A DNA stretch of 64,000 nucleotides from the NCBI RefSeq assembly GCF_030412265.1, contig NZ_JAUHLN010000004.1, positions 1 to 64,000 on the forward strand. Reading direction: 5' to 3'. Of this stretch, positions 31,987-40,983 are shown in pieces. Numbering within the stretch: position 1 is the stretch's first letter; the number at the start of each line of letters is the position of its first letter. The notes beneath the pieces are model-generated. The model saw only the letters and a list, made by a program, of their open reading frames with translations. It was not told where the DNA came from and did no database searches. The position numbers were made by a program, and so were the translations under genes. This DNA comes from Fictibacillus terranigra (GTDB lineage: Bacteria > Bacillota > Bacilli > Bacillales > Fictibacillaceae).

Positions 31987-32388
31987 CTATTTTAACCATA
32001 ATGCGTCTAAAGAATAATCGCCTGCACCAGTGAAGGCCACTCCTAACGCTACAGCGATCAGGATCAAGTTGTATTCATAACCGCCTGATGTGGACCAGAA
32101 GCCGTTAGCTCCGTGCACTTTTACAATGGCAATAAGCATCGTAAAGATAATAGCTGCTGCTCCAAGCCAAGTCACAAGACCAGCTGCGAATAGCAGACCT
32201 CCGCCAAACTCAGCGAGTCCTGCAAGCAGTGCCATTGTGTAGCCAGGCTTAACGCCGATGGACTCGAGCCATCCGGCTGTTCCTTTCAAACCGTGGCCCC
32301 CAAACCAGCCAAACAGCTTTTGTGTACCGTGTGCCGCAAACGATAACCCGATTACGAGACGGATAATTAATAATCCTAAACTTAACAT
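31987..32388 (-). CDS. DoxX-family membrane protein
   Basis: A 133-residue protein with four predicted helices: [53 protein letters not shown] and [16 protein letters not shown]. The motif [12 protein letters not shown] after helix 1 is typical of DoxX proteins such as CatD/MhqP, which often respond to thiol or quinone stress. The promoter carries two matching inverted repeats, so it is probably repressed by a small regulator. No regulator gene is adjacent. Confidence 0.88.
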   Translation of the reverse strand: MLSLGLLIIRLVIGLSFAAHGTQKLFGWFGGHGLKGTAGWLESIGVKPGYTMALLAGLAEFGGGLLFAAGLVTWLGAAAIIFTMLIAIVKVHGANGFWSTSGGYEYNLILIAVALGVAFTGAGDYSLDALWLK

Positions 32389-32418
32389 ATAAGAACAACT
32401 CCCTGTTGAGATTTAATA

Positions 32419-32465
32419 ACTTACTTTATGTAAGTATAATACAATATATGCTTACTTTTGTAAAG
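32419..32465 (-). promoter_or_regulatory. doxX promoter with two operator sites
   Basis: On the reverse strand TTTACA (32459-32464) and TATTAT (32436-32441) have a 17-bp spacer. The palindromes CTTAC-TTTAT-GTAAG (within 32419-32435) and CTTAC-TTTTG-TAAAG (32451-32465) sit over the start region and the -35. The spacing suggests a dimeric MarR/HxlR-type repressor. Confidence 0.68.
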
Positions 32466-32570
32466 TGTTTAGTGAAAAAATTTTTTTGCACCCGATTTTA
32501 GTGCCTACTACATAGAATAGCGACTTAAGGAAAAAGTATGACTACAACTTACTTGTGAAGGAGAAAAAAC

Positions 32571-32933
32571 GTGGCTGATCATAAGAACAATAAAGAGGAT
32601 AATAATCTCGAGGAGCCTTATATCGAAGAAACGATGCCTCATCAGGCAGGTTCACCTTCATTCGAAGGAACAGGAATGAAGATGCAGCCTCCCTTTGTGA
32701 ATGATTACGGAGTCGTCATCGGGGACAGCAAATACAATTCCGAAAATTCGCCGCTCAACAACTGGAGCGAAGATACGGACCCGGAAATCATGTCAGGGGA
32801 CCAATGGGTGCACCCAACAAATGATATCGGGTGGAACACGGCAGAAAACCGTGATCTAATCGAGAAGAAAGTCAAGCCAAAGGGCGTTCCATTCATGCAT
32901 CCGACAAAAGATACGAGCTTTCGGAAAGATTAA
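32571..32933 (+). CDS. DUF3905-like protein
   Basis: A 120-residue acidic soluble protein. The central block VNDYGVVIGDSKYNSENSPL followed by NNWSEDTDPEIMSGDQWVHP and IGWNTAENRDLIEK resembles the DUF3905 family of Bacillus. It has no signal peptide and no membrane segment. GTG start ten bases after AGGAG. Function unknown. Confidence 0.68.
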   Translation: MADHKNNKEDNNLEEPYIEETMPHQAGSPSFEGTGMKMQPPFVNDYGVVIGDSKYNSENSPLNNWSEDTDPEIMSGDQWVHPTNDIGWNTAENRDLIEKKVKPKGVPFMHPTKDTSFRKD

Positions 32934-32940
32934 ACACAAA

Positions 32941-32989
32941 GGTGCCAGGCACCCAATTACACAAGTGTGTAATCGCGGTGCCTGGCACC
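32941..32989. repeat. GGTGCCAGGCACC palindrome pair (REP-like hairpin)
   Basis: The 13-base palindrome at 32941-32953 and its G/C-swapped-centre form at 32977-32989 flank an inner inverted repeat (ATTACAC, AAGT, GTGTAAT). The whole 49 bp can fold as one long hairpin. Confidence 0.85.
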
Positions 32990-33009
32990 AAGAGATCATT
33001 TAGGCAACC

Positions 33010-33352
33010 TGATTGAACGTCGTGAGGGTTAATTTGGTAGCCTTCTGTCAGGATTTTATTGAACTTTGGATCGATAGAAAAATTAAAATTATTAATCCCC
33101 GAAACTGTCCCCCATCCTATTGAGGCATTCGTAACAAAGGCAGACGTAAAGGTTGAAAGATCTTTGGGATATATTTCGCATACTTCAACCCTAACATTAT
33201 TCTTTTCTAGGCCCCGCTGAATAAGCTGCATACGTCAATTGATAAGACATGCGCTAAGGGAGTTTCCGAACATAATTAAATAAGCTAATGATTTGAAAAT
33301 CTTCCATTTGTGCCTTTTCTCCATTAACCTCTGCCCGAATAACCTTACTCAT
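33010..33352 (-). pseudogene. Remnant of a class IV aminotransferase
   Basis: Read leftward from an ATG at 33352: MSKVIRAEVNGEKAQ and ISLFNY, which fit the N-terminus of class IV aminotransferase/aminodeoxychorismate-lyase-like proteins (usually followed by GHFSS). After a stop, from about 33231, comes the C-terminal part: VEVCEIYPKDLSTFTSAFVTN, GWGTVSGINNF and FNKILTEGYQ. The middle, about 150 residues, is deleted. Palindrome repeats lie on both sides (32941 and 33506). Bases 33353-33603 otherwise hold only the repeat and the gatC leader. Confidence 0.62.
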
Positions 33353-33505
33353 ATGACTATCTGCCCTCTATTGACAGAATTTTTAGATTGTTTCTAATAA
33401 TAGAATTCAGGAAGAGATCTTTTCATTTTGGTTAAAATGGAGAACCTTCTGGTTATGCCCCCTAAGCCCGATACAACATATTTTTTTATAAATGAACCTT
33501 CTAAT

Positions 33506-33518
33506 GGTGCCTGGCACC
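33506..33518. repeat. Single GGTGCCTGGCACC palindrome
   Basis: One copy of the 13-base palindrome about 90 bp upstream of gatC. No partner copy is within 500 bp on the right. Confidence 0.8.
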
Positions 33519-33603
33519 GGTTTTTCCCCGTTGTGTTGCTTAGTAGCAGTGATATTTGATATCATCTATATATTGTGAACGTACTGTTTTGGAGGTGGCA
33601 AGT

Positions 33604-33891
33604 TTGTCTCGAATTTCAAAAGACCAGGTAAAACACGTTGCCCATCTGGCCCGTCTTTCTGTCAGTGAAGAAGAAGTGGACATGTTTACGGAACAGCTGG
33701 ATGCGATCATCGGATTTGCCGAAGAACTAAATGAACTGGATACAGAAAACATTGAACCAACAACCCACGTGCTTGAGCTGAAGAACGTGCTGCGTGAAGA
33801 TACGGTGAGAGAATCCGTTTCCCGTGAAGATGCGTTGAAGAATGCCCCTGAACAGAGGGATGGACAGTTTAAAGTACCGAAGGCGTTTTAG
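33604..33891 (+). CDS. gatC: Asp/Glu-tRNA amidotransferase subunit C
   Basis: A 95-residue subunit of the enzyme that converts Glu-tRNA(Gln) and Asp-tRNA(Asn) to the amide forms. Start at TTG 33604 after GGAGGTGG, giving [18 protein letters not shown], the normal GatC N-terminus; a longer reading from 33556 lacks a ribosome site. [18 protein letters not shown] and a C-terminal GQFKVPKAF are family marks. It is 15 bases from gatA. Confidence 0.96.
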   Translation: MSRISKDQVKHVAHLARLSVSEEEVDMFTEQLDAIIGFAEELNELDTENIEPTTHVLELKNVLREDTVRESVSREDALKNAPEQRDGQFKVPKAF

Positions 33892-33906
33892 AGTAGGAGG
33901 CAGCAA

Positions 33907-35364
33907 ATGTCATTATTAGAGAAGAAAGTCTCAGAACTGCACGACCTGTTACATAAAAAAGAAGTGAGCGTGATGGATCTCGTTGATGCTTCGTATGCCC
34001 GAATCGGCCAGGTGGAGGATAAAGTCAAATCGTTCCTTACACTGAACGAAGAGCATGCCCGCCAGCAGGCGAGGGAGCTCGATGATGTTCTCGCCGGATC
34101 GCCGGGAGAACGAATCCTGGCCGGACTTCCGATCGCCCTGAAAGACAACATTTCCACTAAAGGACTCCGCACCACAAGCGGAAGCAAGATCCTTTCCAAT
34201 TTTGACCCGATCTATGATGCAACGGTGGCGAGAAAGCTATATGAAGCAGGCGCCATCACCATTGGGAAATTGAACATGGACGAGTTTGCGATGGGATCTT
34301 CCAACGAAAACTCAGGCTACCATGTAACGAAGAACCCGTGGAACACGGATTATGTGCCAGGAGGATCGAGCGGCGGATCAGCAGCCTCTGTTGCTGCGGG
34401 CGAAGTTCTATTTTCCCTTGGTTCCGATACCGGCGGATCCATTCGTCAGCCGGCTGCGTATTGCGGAGTGGTAGGATTGAAGCCGACCTACGGACTAGTT
34501 TCCCGTTTTGGCCTGATCGCGTTCGCATCGTCCCTTGACCAGATCGGACCGATCACCCGTACGGTGGAAGACAACGCATACCTTTTACAGGCGATTGCCG
34601 GACATGACCACATGGACTCCACGTCAGCAAACGTCGAAGTTCCCGATTACCAGACTGCTTTTACAGGAGACATTAAAGGCCTTCGCATTGCCGTTCCTAA
34701 AGAATACCTGGCAGAAGGCGTTGATCCTGCTGTAAAAGAAAAAGTGCTTGATGCGCTTAAAGCATTGGAAGGCCAAGGCGCAACGTGGGAGGAAGTCTCA
34801 CTTCCGCATTCCAAATACGCGCTTGCGACCTATTATCTCCTGTCTTCATCTGAAGCATCGGCCAACCTGTCCCGTTTTGACGGTGTCCGGTACGGTGTGC
34901 GCTCAGACAACAGCGAGAACCTGCTGGACCTTTATAAAAATTCCAGAAGCGAAGGCTTTGGAGACGAAGTGAAGCGACGGATCATGCTCGGAACGTTCGC
35001 GCTCAGCTCCGGATACTATGACGCTTATTACAAAAAAGCCCAAAAAGTCCGCACGCTGATCAAGAATGATTTTGAACAAGTGTTTAACCATTATGATGTC
35101 ATCATCGGACCGACGACTCCAACGACTGCTTTTAAAATTGGGGAGAAAACAAACGATCCGTTAACAATGTATGCCAACGATATTTTAACCATTCCTGTAA
35201 ACCTTGCGGGTGTCCCAGCCATTTCTGTTCCATGCGGATTCTCGAACGGTCTGCCGGTCGGATTGCAGATCATCGGAAAACACTTTGACGAATCCACGAT
35301 TTACCGCGTAGCTTCAGTCTTTGAACAGGCGACGGAACACCATAAAGCGAAACCGCAATTGTAG
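33907..35364 (+). CDS. gatA: Asp/Glu-tRNA amidotransferase subunit A
   Basis: A 485-residue amidase-signature subunit that releases ammonia from glutamine. The Ser-cisSer-Lys catalytic triad is visible: Lys in [12 protein letters not shown], the Gly/Ser-rich [15 protein letters not shown], and the nucleophile Ser in [21 protein letters not shown] lies before the ATG. The length is normal. It sits between gatC and gatB. Confidence 0.97.
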   Translation: MSLLEKKVSELHDLLHKKEVSVMDLVDASYARIGQVEDKVKSFLTLNEEHARQQARELDDVLAGSPGERILAGLPIALKDNISTKGLRTTSGSKILSNFDPIYDATVARKLYEAGAITIGKLNMDEFAMGSSNENSGYHVTKNPWNTDYVPGGSSGGSAASVAAGEVLFSLGSDTGGSIRQPAAYCGVVGLKPTYGLVSRFGLIAFASSLDQIGPITRTVEDNAYLLQAIAGHDHMDSTSANVEVPDYQTAFTGDIKGLRIAVPKEYLAEGVDPAVKEKVLDALKALEGQGATWEEVSLPHSKYALATYYLLSSSEASANLSRFDGVRYGVRSDNSENLLDLYKNSRSEGFGDEVKRRIMLGTFALSSGYYDAYYKKAQKVRTLIKNDFEQVFNHYDVIIGPTTPTTAFKIGEKTNDPLTMYANDILTIPVNLAGVPAISVPCGFSNGLPVGLQIIGKHFDESTIYRVASVFEQATEHHKAKPQL

Positions 35365-35375
35365 GAGGTGCAGGG

Positions 35376-36806
35376 ATGAGCAAATTTGAAACAGTCATTG
35401 GATTAGAAGTCCATGTTGAACTGAAAACCAACTCTAAAATATTCTGCGGCTGCTCCACCGACTTTGGAGCGCCGTCCAACAGCCATACATGCCCGATCTG
35501 TCTTGGACATCCAGGCGTACTGCCAGTCCTGAACAAGGAGGCAGTCGACTTTTCCATGCGTGCGGCAATGGCGTTGAACTGTGAAATTAACCGGGAACAG
35601 TATTTTGACCGTAAAAATTACTTCTATCCGGACAACCCGAAAGCATATCAGATTTCCCAGCTGGATAAACCGATCGGCGAGCACGGCTGGATTGAGATCG
35701 AAGTGAACGGCGAAAAGAAAAAGATCGGAATCACCCGCCTGCACTTGGAAGAGGATGCAGGGAAATCCACGCATGCAGCTGACGGATCACTGGTTGATTT
35801 AAACCGGCAGGGAACGCCGCTGATGGAGATCGTGTCTGAGCCGGATATCCGCACGCCGGAAGAAGCGTATGCGTACTTGGAAAAACTGAAAGCCATCATT
35901 CAATACACAGGCGTTTCCGACTGTAAGATGGAAGAAGGATCCTTGCGCTGTGATGCCAATATTTCCATCCGTCCTGTCGGGCAGAAGGAATTCGGTACAA
36001 AAACGGAGCTGAAGAATCTAAACTCCTTCGCATTTGTGCAAAAAGGCCTTGAGCATGAAGAAAAACGGCAGGAGGAAGAGATTCTGAATGGAGGAGAAAT
36101 CCTTCAGGAAACTCGCCGTTTTGATGAAAAATCGAATAAAACGATTCTCATGCGTGTAAAAGAAGGATCGGATGACTACCGTTACTTCCCGGATCCGGAC
36201 TTGGTCCGTTTGAGCGTATCGGAAGAGTGGATCGAGAAGGTTCGCTCAGAAATTCCTGAGCTTCCGGACGCACGAAAAGCGCGATATGTATCCGAGTTCG
36301 GTTTACCGTCCTACGATGCGGGCGTTCTGACCGCTTCGATCAAGATGGCCGATTTCTTTGAGGAGGGTGTGAAGGAGAAAGCCGACCCGAAAATGCTTTC
36401 CAACTGGCTGATGGGTGAGGTAAGTGCCTTCTTGAACAACGGATCCAAAGAAATCGACGAAACACCTTTAACACCGGTAAACCTCGCTAAGATGATCAAG
36501 CTGATTGAAGACGGAACGATCTCATCCAAGATCGCGAAAAAAGTTTTCAAAGAGATGATAGAGAACGGCGGAGACCCGGAAACGATCGTTAAAGAAAAAG
36601 GCCTCGTTCAGATCTCTGACGAAGGCGCCATCCGCGAATTCGTAGTGGCTGTCCTCGACCGCAACCCGCAGTCCATCGAAGACTTCAAGAACGGAAAAGA
36701 CAAGGCGATCGGCTTCCTCGTCGGCCAGGTCATGAAAGAGACCAAAGGGAAAGCCAATCCGCCGCTAGTTAATAAACTCATCGCAGAAGAATTGAAGAAA
36801 CGTTAA
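35376..36806 (+). CDS. gatB: Asp/Glu-tRNA amidotransferase subunit B
   Basis: A 476-residue subunit that binds the tRNA, phosphorylates the misacylated residue and amidates it. It shows [20 protein letters not shown] (first zinc Cys pair), [16 protein letters not shown] (second pair), [12 protein letters not shown] and [17 protein letters not shown], and the C-terminal YqeY-like domain ends [22 protein letters not shown] lies before the ATG. A terminator follows. Confidence 0.97.
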   Translation: MSKFETVIGLEVHVELKTNSKIFCGCSTDFGAPSNSHTCPICLGHPGVLPVLNKEAVDFSMRAAMALNCEINREQYFDRKNYFYPDNPKAYQISQLDKPIGEHGWIEIEVNGEKKKIGITRLHLEEDAGKSTHAADGSLVDLNRQGTPLMEIVSEPDIRTPEEAYAYLEKLKAIIQYTGVSDCKMEEGSLRCDANISIRPVGQKEFGTKTELKNLNSFAFVQKGLEHEEKRQEEEILNGGEILQETRRFDEKSNKTILMRVKEGSDDYRYFPDPDLVRLSVSEEWIEKVRSEIPELPDARKARYVSEFGLPSYDAGVLTASIKMADFFEEGVKEKADPKMLSNWLMGEVSAFLNNGSKEIDETPLTPVNLAKMIKLIEDGTISSKIAKKVFKEMIENGGDPETIVKEKGLVQISDEGAIREFVVAVLDRNPQSIEDFKNGKDKAIGFLVGQVMKETKGKANPPLVNKLIAEELKKR

Positions 36807-36814
36807 TTAAAAGG

Positions 36815-36844
36815 CTGCCGGACGTTGTGTCCGGCAGTTTTTTT
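36815..36844 (+). terminator. Terminator of gatCAB
   Basis: CTGCCGGAC and GTCCGGCAG pair across GTTGT, followed by TTTTTTT. Confidence 0.92.
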
Positions 36845-36859
36845 GTGTGCTGAGAGACG

Positions 36860-36936
36860 GAATTGAGCGCAAATGAGGATAATTGAGCGGAACGGAGATT
36901 TATTGAGCCAAACCACTGAATAATTGAGCCTAACAA
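36860..36936. repeat. Phased short-repeat array, four ATTGAGCC/G units
   Basis: ATTGAGCG at 36862 and 36882, ATTGAGCC at 36902 and 36923, so steps of 20, 20 and 21 bp. The last unit, ATAATTGAGCCTAAC, nearly repeats the first unit of the array at 126. It begins 16 bases after the gatB terminator. Confidence 0.78.
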
Positions 36937-37027
36937 CAAAAAACGTCGAAACTTGCGTCCGATTGCTTGTCCGGCGGATTGTGAAATAATGGTATGATTT
37001 GAGTAAACAGAATCGGGGGTGGAGTTC

Positions 37028-37576
37028 ATGAGAAAAGCCGGGGTTGTTGCAGCTGGATTGCTTTTGACCGTACTTGCGTCTTGTCAGGGATCGATGCTGG
37101 CGGACGGAGAGATGAAGCTCGACACGCATAAGAAGGGCCATTATCCGAGGTCATACAAGCCGGTTTCCATTGACAAAGCGAAGGACGCCCTTCCATTTAA
37201 AGCACAACTGCCTGAGGCGATTCCGTATAGATACGAGAAGCCGAAAGTCGTTATTATGGATTGGGGCGAGAAAAAGAAGCTCCAGCTCGAGACAGAATAC
37301 TTACGGAAAGATGAGAAAAGCGAGAAGGGGTTTATCGCCCTTAAAATTTTCAACCATAAGAATTTGGTGAGCGACTTAATCAAACAGAAGAAATACGAAG
37401 ATACGCTGGAGCTGGAGGACGGGACGGAAGCTTACTTTGCATACTTTGGGAATTATGCTGAGCTGTTTTGGCTGGAGGATGAGGAAGAATACGATCTCCG
37501 GCACATGTTTGCCAATGAATACAGCGAAAAACAGCTCAAAAAGGAGCTCGTAAAAATCGCAAACTCGATGAAATAA
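37028..37576 (+). CDS. Putative lipoprotein, DUF4367-like
   Basis: A 182-residue protein starting at ATG 37028 after GGGGTGGAG. Signal KAGVVAAGLLLTVLAS with lipobox LASC (Cys 18). The mature domain has the pattern LPFKAQLPEAIPY, LELEDGTEAYFAYF, ELFWLEDEEEYDLR and a C-terminal LVKIANSMK, which resembles DUF4367-type domains found at the ends of anti-sigma and sporulation lipoproteins. It is 13 bases from the next gene, so they form an operon. Function unknown. Confidence 0.65.
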   Translation: MRKAGVVAAGLLLTVLASCQGSMLADGEMKLDTHKKGHYPRSYKPVSIDKAKDALPFKAQLPEAIPYRYEKPKVVIMDWGEKKKLQLETEYLRKDEKSEKGFIALKIFNHKNLVSDLIKQKKYEDTLELEDGTEAYFAYFGNYAELFWLEDEEEYDLRHMFANEYSEKQLKKELVKIANSMK

Positions 37577-37589
37577 AGGAGATCCGCTC

Positions 37590-38063
37590 ATGAAGGTGTT
37601 AAAAAACGTTTCGGTGATGCTTGCTGGGCTCTTCGTGTTTCAAATGCTCTTATCCAGTGCAGCTTTTGCCAAGTGGGCATACCCTTTTGTTGTCTGGGAT
37701 CATTATACGTATTCGATCAGCGACGAGTACGTTGATCAGGCAGATAAGGAAATCGGCCATGTCACACATTACTCCGATCAGGAAGGAACCTATTCCGGAA
37801 ACTTCTCCAATGAATATAAAAAAGGAACTAAATATTTCTCCATTCATGGTATCAGCACAGATAAGGCGATTGCCGTGCAAGAACCGGAAGGCAAGTATAG
37901 AAAAGCGATACGAGAGCATAAATACAACACGAACAAAGCAGCCAATGTGATGGAACAAGCGGATACCAACCCGTGGATGAGTGTTCTGGTTTTAGCGGGA
38001 GCGGCGGCGGTCCTTCTTGTTTCGTATCAGTCACTTAAGAGCAGGTTCAATAGGGAAAAGTAA
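37590..38063 (+). CDS. Secreted or membrane-anchored protein of unknown function
   Basis: A 157-residue protein with an N-terminal signal segment (VSVMLAGLFVFQMLLSSAAFA), an extracellular part of about 95 residues rich in Tyr, Lys and Glu, and a C-terminal transmembrane helix (WMSVLVLAGAAAVLLVSYQSL) ending in basic residues. AAGGAGA lies before the ATG. It follows the lipoprotein by 13 bases and probably works with it at the cell surface. No family recognised. Confidence 0.6.
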   Translation: MKVLKNVSVMLAGLFVFQMLLSSAAFAKWAYPFVVWDHYTYSISDEYVDQADKEIGHVTHYSDQEGTYSGNFSNEYKKGTKYFSIHGISTDKAIAVQEPEGKYRKAIREHKYNTNKAANVMEQADTNPWMSVLVLAGAAAVLLVSYQSLKSRFNREK

Positions 38064-38189
38064 ATAGGCAGGCGGCGAAGAAAGAGTTTTTCAACTACAA
38101 CAAAAGCTACATTAGAGCAGGGGAAAAGCAGCCTTCACTGAATTAGGCCACTGCACGAGCAATTTCCTCGTTTTGCTCCAACAGAAATT

Positions 38190-38366
38190 TATCCCGCATT
38201 CTTTAATAAGGAAACGAAACAGCTGCCCCAAAATAAAAATCGGGGCAGCTGTTTCATATCTAACGCAGCAATCCTGTCCATCTCCTCTTGGCTTAATTGG
38301 AAGTCAAAGATATTGAAGTTTTCAATGATTCTTTCTTTGTGAACAGACTTTGGAATCGCAACCCCG
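38190..38366 (-). pseudogene. C-terminal remnant of an aldo/keto reductase
   Basis: On the reverse strand [20 protein letters not shown] is followed by [16 protein letters not shown], the C-terminal signature of aldo/keto reductases (PKS with the NADPH-binding Lys-Ser). The remaining 240 or so N-terminal residues are missing upstream. After LD the frame runs into a GAAACAGCTGCCCC hairpin (38216-38255), the old terminator. No other gene is visible between 38064 and 38584. Confidence 0.78.
38216..38255 (-). terminator. Hairpin terminator of the aldo/keto reductase remnant
   Basis: A perfect 14-bp inverted repeat GAAACAGCTGCCCC / GGGGCAGCTGTTTC with a 12-base A/T-rich loop. T-tract support is weak on both strands. 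Confidence 0.6.
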
Positions 38367-38584
38367 CGTCCCGCCTAGGGAAGACAGCGCCTGAGGGAAA
38401 AACATGACCAGTGGCTAAAAGTGTGAACCGTGGAGAAATAAACGTCTGCCGTTAAGTATGTTTTCTTTGTAAAACCTCGATGAAGATTGGGTTAAATTTT
38501 GGGAAAAGCCCTCCAATTTCACTCTTTTTTGCGTTATGGTGGATTCGGGAAAACCAAGTTTGCAACCCAATTAGGAGGAATACG

Positions 38585-39553
38585 ATGAACAAAAAATTAA
38601 CGACAGCGGCATCCTTATTCGTGATATGTGCAGGTTTGACGGCTTTTCAGCCTTTCAATAAGAATGATAGTGAGGCTTTTGCTGTCTCCGGCCAAGAGAA
38701 GCAAAATGTTTCAGCACCGTTTGAAAAAGTGACCAGGGATACGAAATGGCAGCAAAAAGAGCAGATTGATCTGCAGTTTAATAACTATCATTCGCAGGGC
38801 ATCGTTAAGGTTGGGGACCTTTTTTATATGTCTGCCGTACAAATTATTGAAAAGCCTGTGAAATACGGCAAGATCGTGGACGGCTATGACCGGACTCCAG
38901 GAAAAGGGATCGGGCACCTTTTTGTGTTTACGAAAGAAGGAAAGCTGGTGAAAGACATCAAACTCGGTGAAGGGAACATGTACCATCCCGGCGGTGTTGA
39001 TTTTGATGGGAAAAGTATCTGGGTATCGGTTGCCGAGTATCGTCCGCACAGCCGTTCCATCATTTACAAGGTGGATCCAAAAACAATGGCAGCCAAAGAA
39101 GCCTTTCGTGTTAATGATCATATCGGAGGAATCGTACGAGAAGGCCAAGATGGAAAAATCACAGGAAACAGCTGGGGATCTCGTAAGTTCTATAAGTGGA
39201 ATGAAAAAGGGGAAGAGCTGGATAGGAAAGAAAATTCCAGTCATTTTATTGATTACCAAGACGGTCATTATGCAGGGAACGGAAAAATGATCGTGAGTGG
39301 AATTTCTGAGCTGAATAATCCTGCAAATGGTAATGCGAAGCCTTATGAATTGGGCGGAATGGCATTGGTGGATATGAAAACTCTAACGACGCTGCACGAA
39401 GCGCCAATCACTGAATTATCTCCGCAGGGGCATGTGATTACTCGGAATCCAGTATTCATGGAAAATGCCGGTCAACAGCTTCGCCTTTATGCTGTTCCTG
39501 ATGATGACAACGGCTCCTTGCTGGTATATGAAACAAACAATCCAGAAAACTAA
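38585..39553 (+). CDS. Secreted DUF6454-like protein
   Basis: A 322-residue protein from ATG 38585, after TTAGGAGGAA. A signal segment (LTTAASLFVICAGLTAF) precedes a mature domain with repeated beta-propeller-like strands: YHSQGIVKVGDLFYMSAVQI, GIGHLFVFTKEGKLV, GGVDFDGKSIWVSVAEYRP and GNSWGSRKFYKWNEKGEEL. It resembles the DUF6454 family. A longer reading from 38480 has no ribosome site. Probably extracellular; activity unknown. Confidence 0.68.
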   Translation: MNKKLTTAASLFVICAGLTAFQPFNKNDSEAFAVSGQEKQNVSAPFEKVTRDTKWQQKEQIDLQFNNYHSQGIVKVGDLFYMSAVQIIEKPVKYGKIVDGYDRTPGKGIGHLFVFTKEGKLVKDIKLGEGNMYHPGGVDFDGKSIWVSVAEYRPHSRSIIYKVDPKTMAAKEAFRVNDHIGGIVREGQDGKITGNSWGSRKFYKWNEKGEELDRKENSSHFIDYQDGHYAGNGKMIVSGISELNNPANGNAKPYELGGMALVDMKTLTTLHEAPITELSPQGHVITRNPVFMENAGQQLRLYAVPDDDNGSLLVYETNNPEN

Positions 39554-39572
39554 ATCGATCTCATAAATAGAT

Positions 39573-39609
39573 TAAAGGACTGAATAGATCATCGATTCAG
39601 TCCTTTTTT
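39573..39609 (+). terminator. Terminator after the DUF6454-like gene
   Basis: AAAGGACTGAAT pairs with ATTCAGTCCTTT, followed by TTTTT. Confidence 0.9.
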
Positions 39610-39725
39610 TATGGTTTCCAGCCTTATCGATTCGTAGAGATTCAATCGTAATATGCTCAATGACAACAGGGGGATTGCTGCTGTCCTTCTTCATTTCAGC
39701 GAGCTCGGACTGCGGCTGCTTGTTT

Positions 39726-39775
39726 GGTGCCAGGCACCGGCATTACACAGATGTCAAAAGCCGGTGCCTGGCACC
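39726..39775. repeat. GGTGCCAGGCACC palindrome pair (REP-like hairpin)
   Basis: Two palindromes (39726-39738, 39763-39775) extended to perfect 16-bp arms (each ends in GGC/GCC) around an 18-base centre that, like the copy at 32941, contains ATTACAC. Confidence 0.87.
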
Positions 39776-39855
39776 AACCCTTTTTCTGCGCTTCTAAAAA
39801 GGATTCCTTCGAGAAAAGGAGAATGTAGATAGGGGTATGATTTGGGTGTCATCAG

Positions 39856-39892
39856 GGTGCCAGGCACCGCTATTACTACGGTGCCTGGCACC
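39856..39892. repeat. GGTGCCAGGCACC palindrome pair, short form
   Basis: Palindromes at 39856-39868 and 39880-39892 around an 11-base centre (GCTATTACTAC). It is 80 bp after the previous pair. The stretch 39610-39955 contains only these repeats and no supportable gene. Confidence 0.87.
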
Positions 39893-39955
39893 GAAGCAAT
39901 GAAACCGAAGTAAAGGCACCGAAACAACTGAAGTTAGAAAAGAGGGGATGTTCCA

Positions 39956-40431
39956 TGAACATTACACTCGAAGGGATACCGCTGGAGAAGAAGCCTGTTC
40001 TCCGGCAGATGCTGGAGCTGTACCGATATGATTTCAGTGAGTTTGACGGTTCAGATCTCAACAGTGAAGGAAGATAAGGTACACCTATCTTGATGAGTAT
40101 TGGGAGGAAGAGAGCCGGTATCCGTGCCGGATTTGCTCTGATCCGGAAACAACACGGCATCTACCATATGTCGGAATTCTTCGTCCTGAAGAAATACCGG
40201 AAACAAGGCATAGGGAAAGAGGCTGCATTTGCCGTCTTTCAACAGTTTCCAGGGGACTGGGACATCGCCCAGATCCCACAGAACAAGCCGGCGCAAGCCT
40301 TTTGGACAAACATCATCCATGATTACACAAACGGCGATTTTGCCGATCAGTTTTCACATAAAGACAATGTGCGTTTTCAAACATTTACATCAGTACCGCA
40401 GCAAAAACGATCAAAGGAGGCAACACAATGA
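39956..40431 (+). pseudogene. Broken GNAT acetyltransferase
   Basis: The N-terminal part (MNITLEGIPLEKKPVLRQML, YRYDFSEFDGSDL) stops at a TAA near 40077. A second frame gives YTYLDEYWEEESRYP, and a third continues AGFALIRKQHG, MSEFFVLKKYRKQGIGKEAA (acetyl-CoA loop) and WDIAQIPQNKPAQAFW to the end. At least two frameshifts and a short deletion break what was one gene of about 165 residues. Its end overlaps the ribosome site of the DinB gene. Confidence 0.85.
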
Positions 40432-40916
40432 ACGCAAAAGAACTTTTGCTGAATCAGCTCGACGCTTTTCAAAACAACCACTGGTTTGTATCTTTGGAAA
40501 ACTCGCTCGTAGGGCTGACGGATGAACAGGCGGCCTGGAAAGAGACCGCGGAATGCAATTCGATCCGTGAGATCGTCAACCACCTCATCTATTGGAATCA
40601 GCGCTACCTCGACCGTTTTACGGGAGCAAGCCCGTCAACAGCTAAAGAAGGAAACGATCGAACATTTCAAGATGTAAACGAAAACTGGGATTGGAAGCAG
40701 ACGGTTAACCGTCTAAAAGAGGTCATGGCCCAGTGGAGGACGGCAATCGAAGAAAGTGAAGAAGAACGCTTTGATCAAGGAGCTTATGACGACAGAGACG
40801 AGGAGTGGGGAAGCGTCATCGCGAACCTTACGATCCATACTGCCTATCATACGGGGCAGATTTTGTATGCCCGAAAAAAGCAGGGCAGCTGGAATGTGGA
40901 AAACGGCGTTCATTAA
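40428..40916 (+). CDS. DinB-family protein
   Basis: A 162-residue four-helix protein of the DinB/YfiT superfamily. The three metal-binding His are visible: NHLIYWNQRYLDR near residue 47 and TIHTAYHTGQILYARK near 138. Members are metal-dependent, often thiol transferases; the substrate here is unknown. AAAGGAGG lies before the ATG, inside the end of the broken acetyltransferase, suggesting the two were once one operon. Confidence 0.87.
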   Translation: MNAKELLLNQLDAFQNNHWFVSLENSLVGLTDEQAAWKETAECNSIREIVNHLIYWNQRYLDRFTGASPSTAKEGNDRTFQDVNENWDWKQTVNRLKEVMAQWRTAIEESEEERFDQGAYDDRDEEWGSVIANLTIHTAYHTGQILYARKKQGSWNVENGVH

Positions 40917-40983
40917 AAGAGAAACCTTTTGCGAAATGGTATCGTATAAAGAATAGACGAAAACACAAGGAGAGTAGGAATAT

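Noticed and set aside
33353-33603. T-box or other leader before gatC
   Set aside because: No T-box sequence (AGGGTGGNACCGCG type) or stable terminator/antiterminator pair is visible.
39610-39720. Reverse-strand 40-residue ORF (MKKDSSNPPVVIEHITIESL and so on)
   Set aside because: It faintly recalls GerP-type strands but has no ribosome site, is very short, and ends in the terminator of the neighbouring gene.
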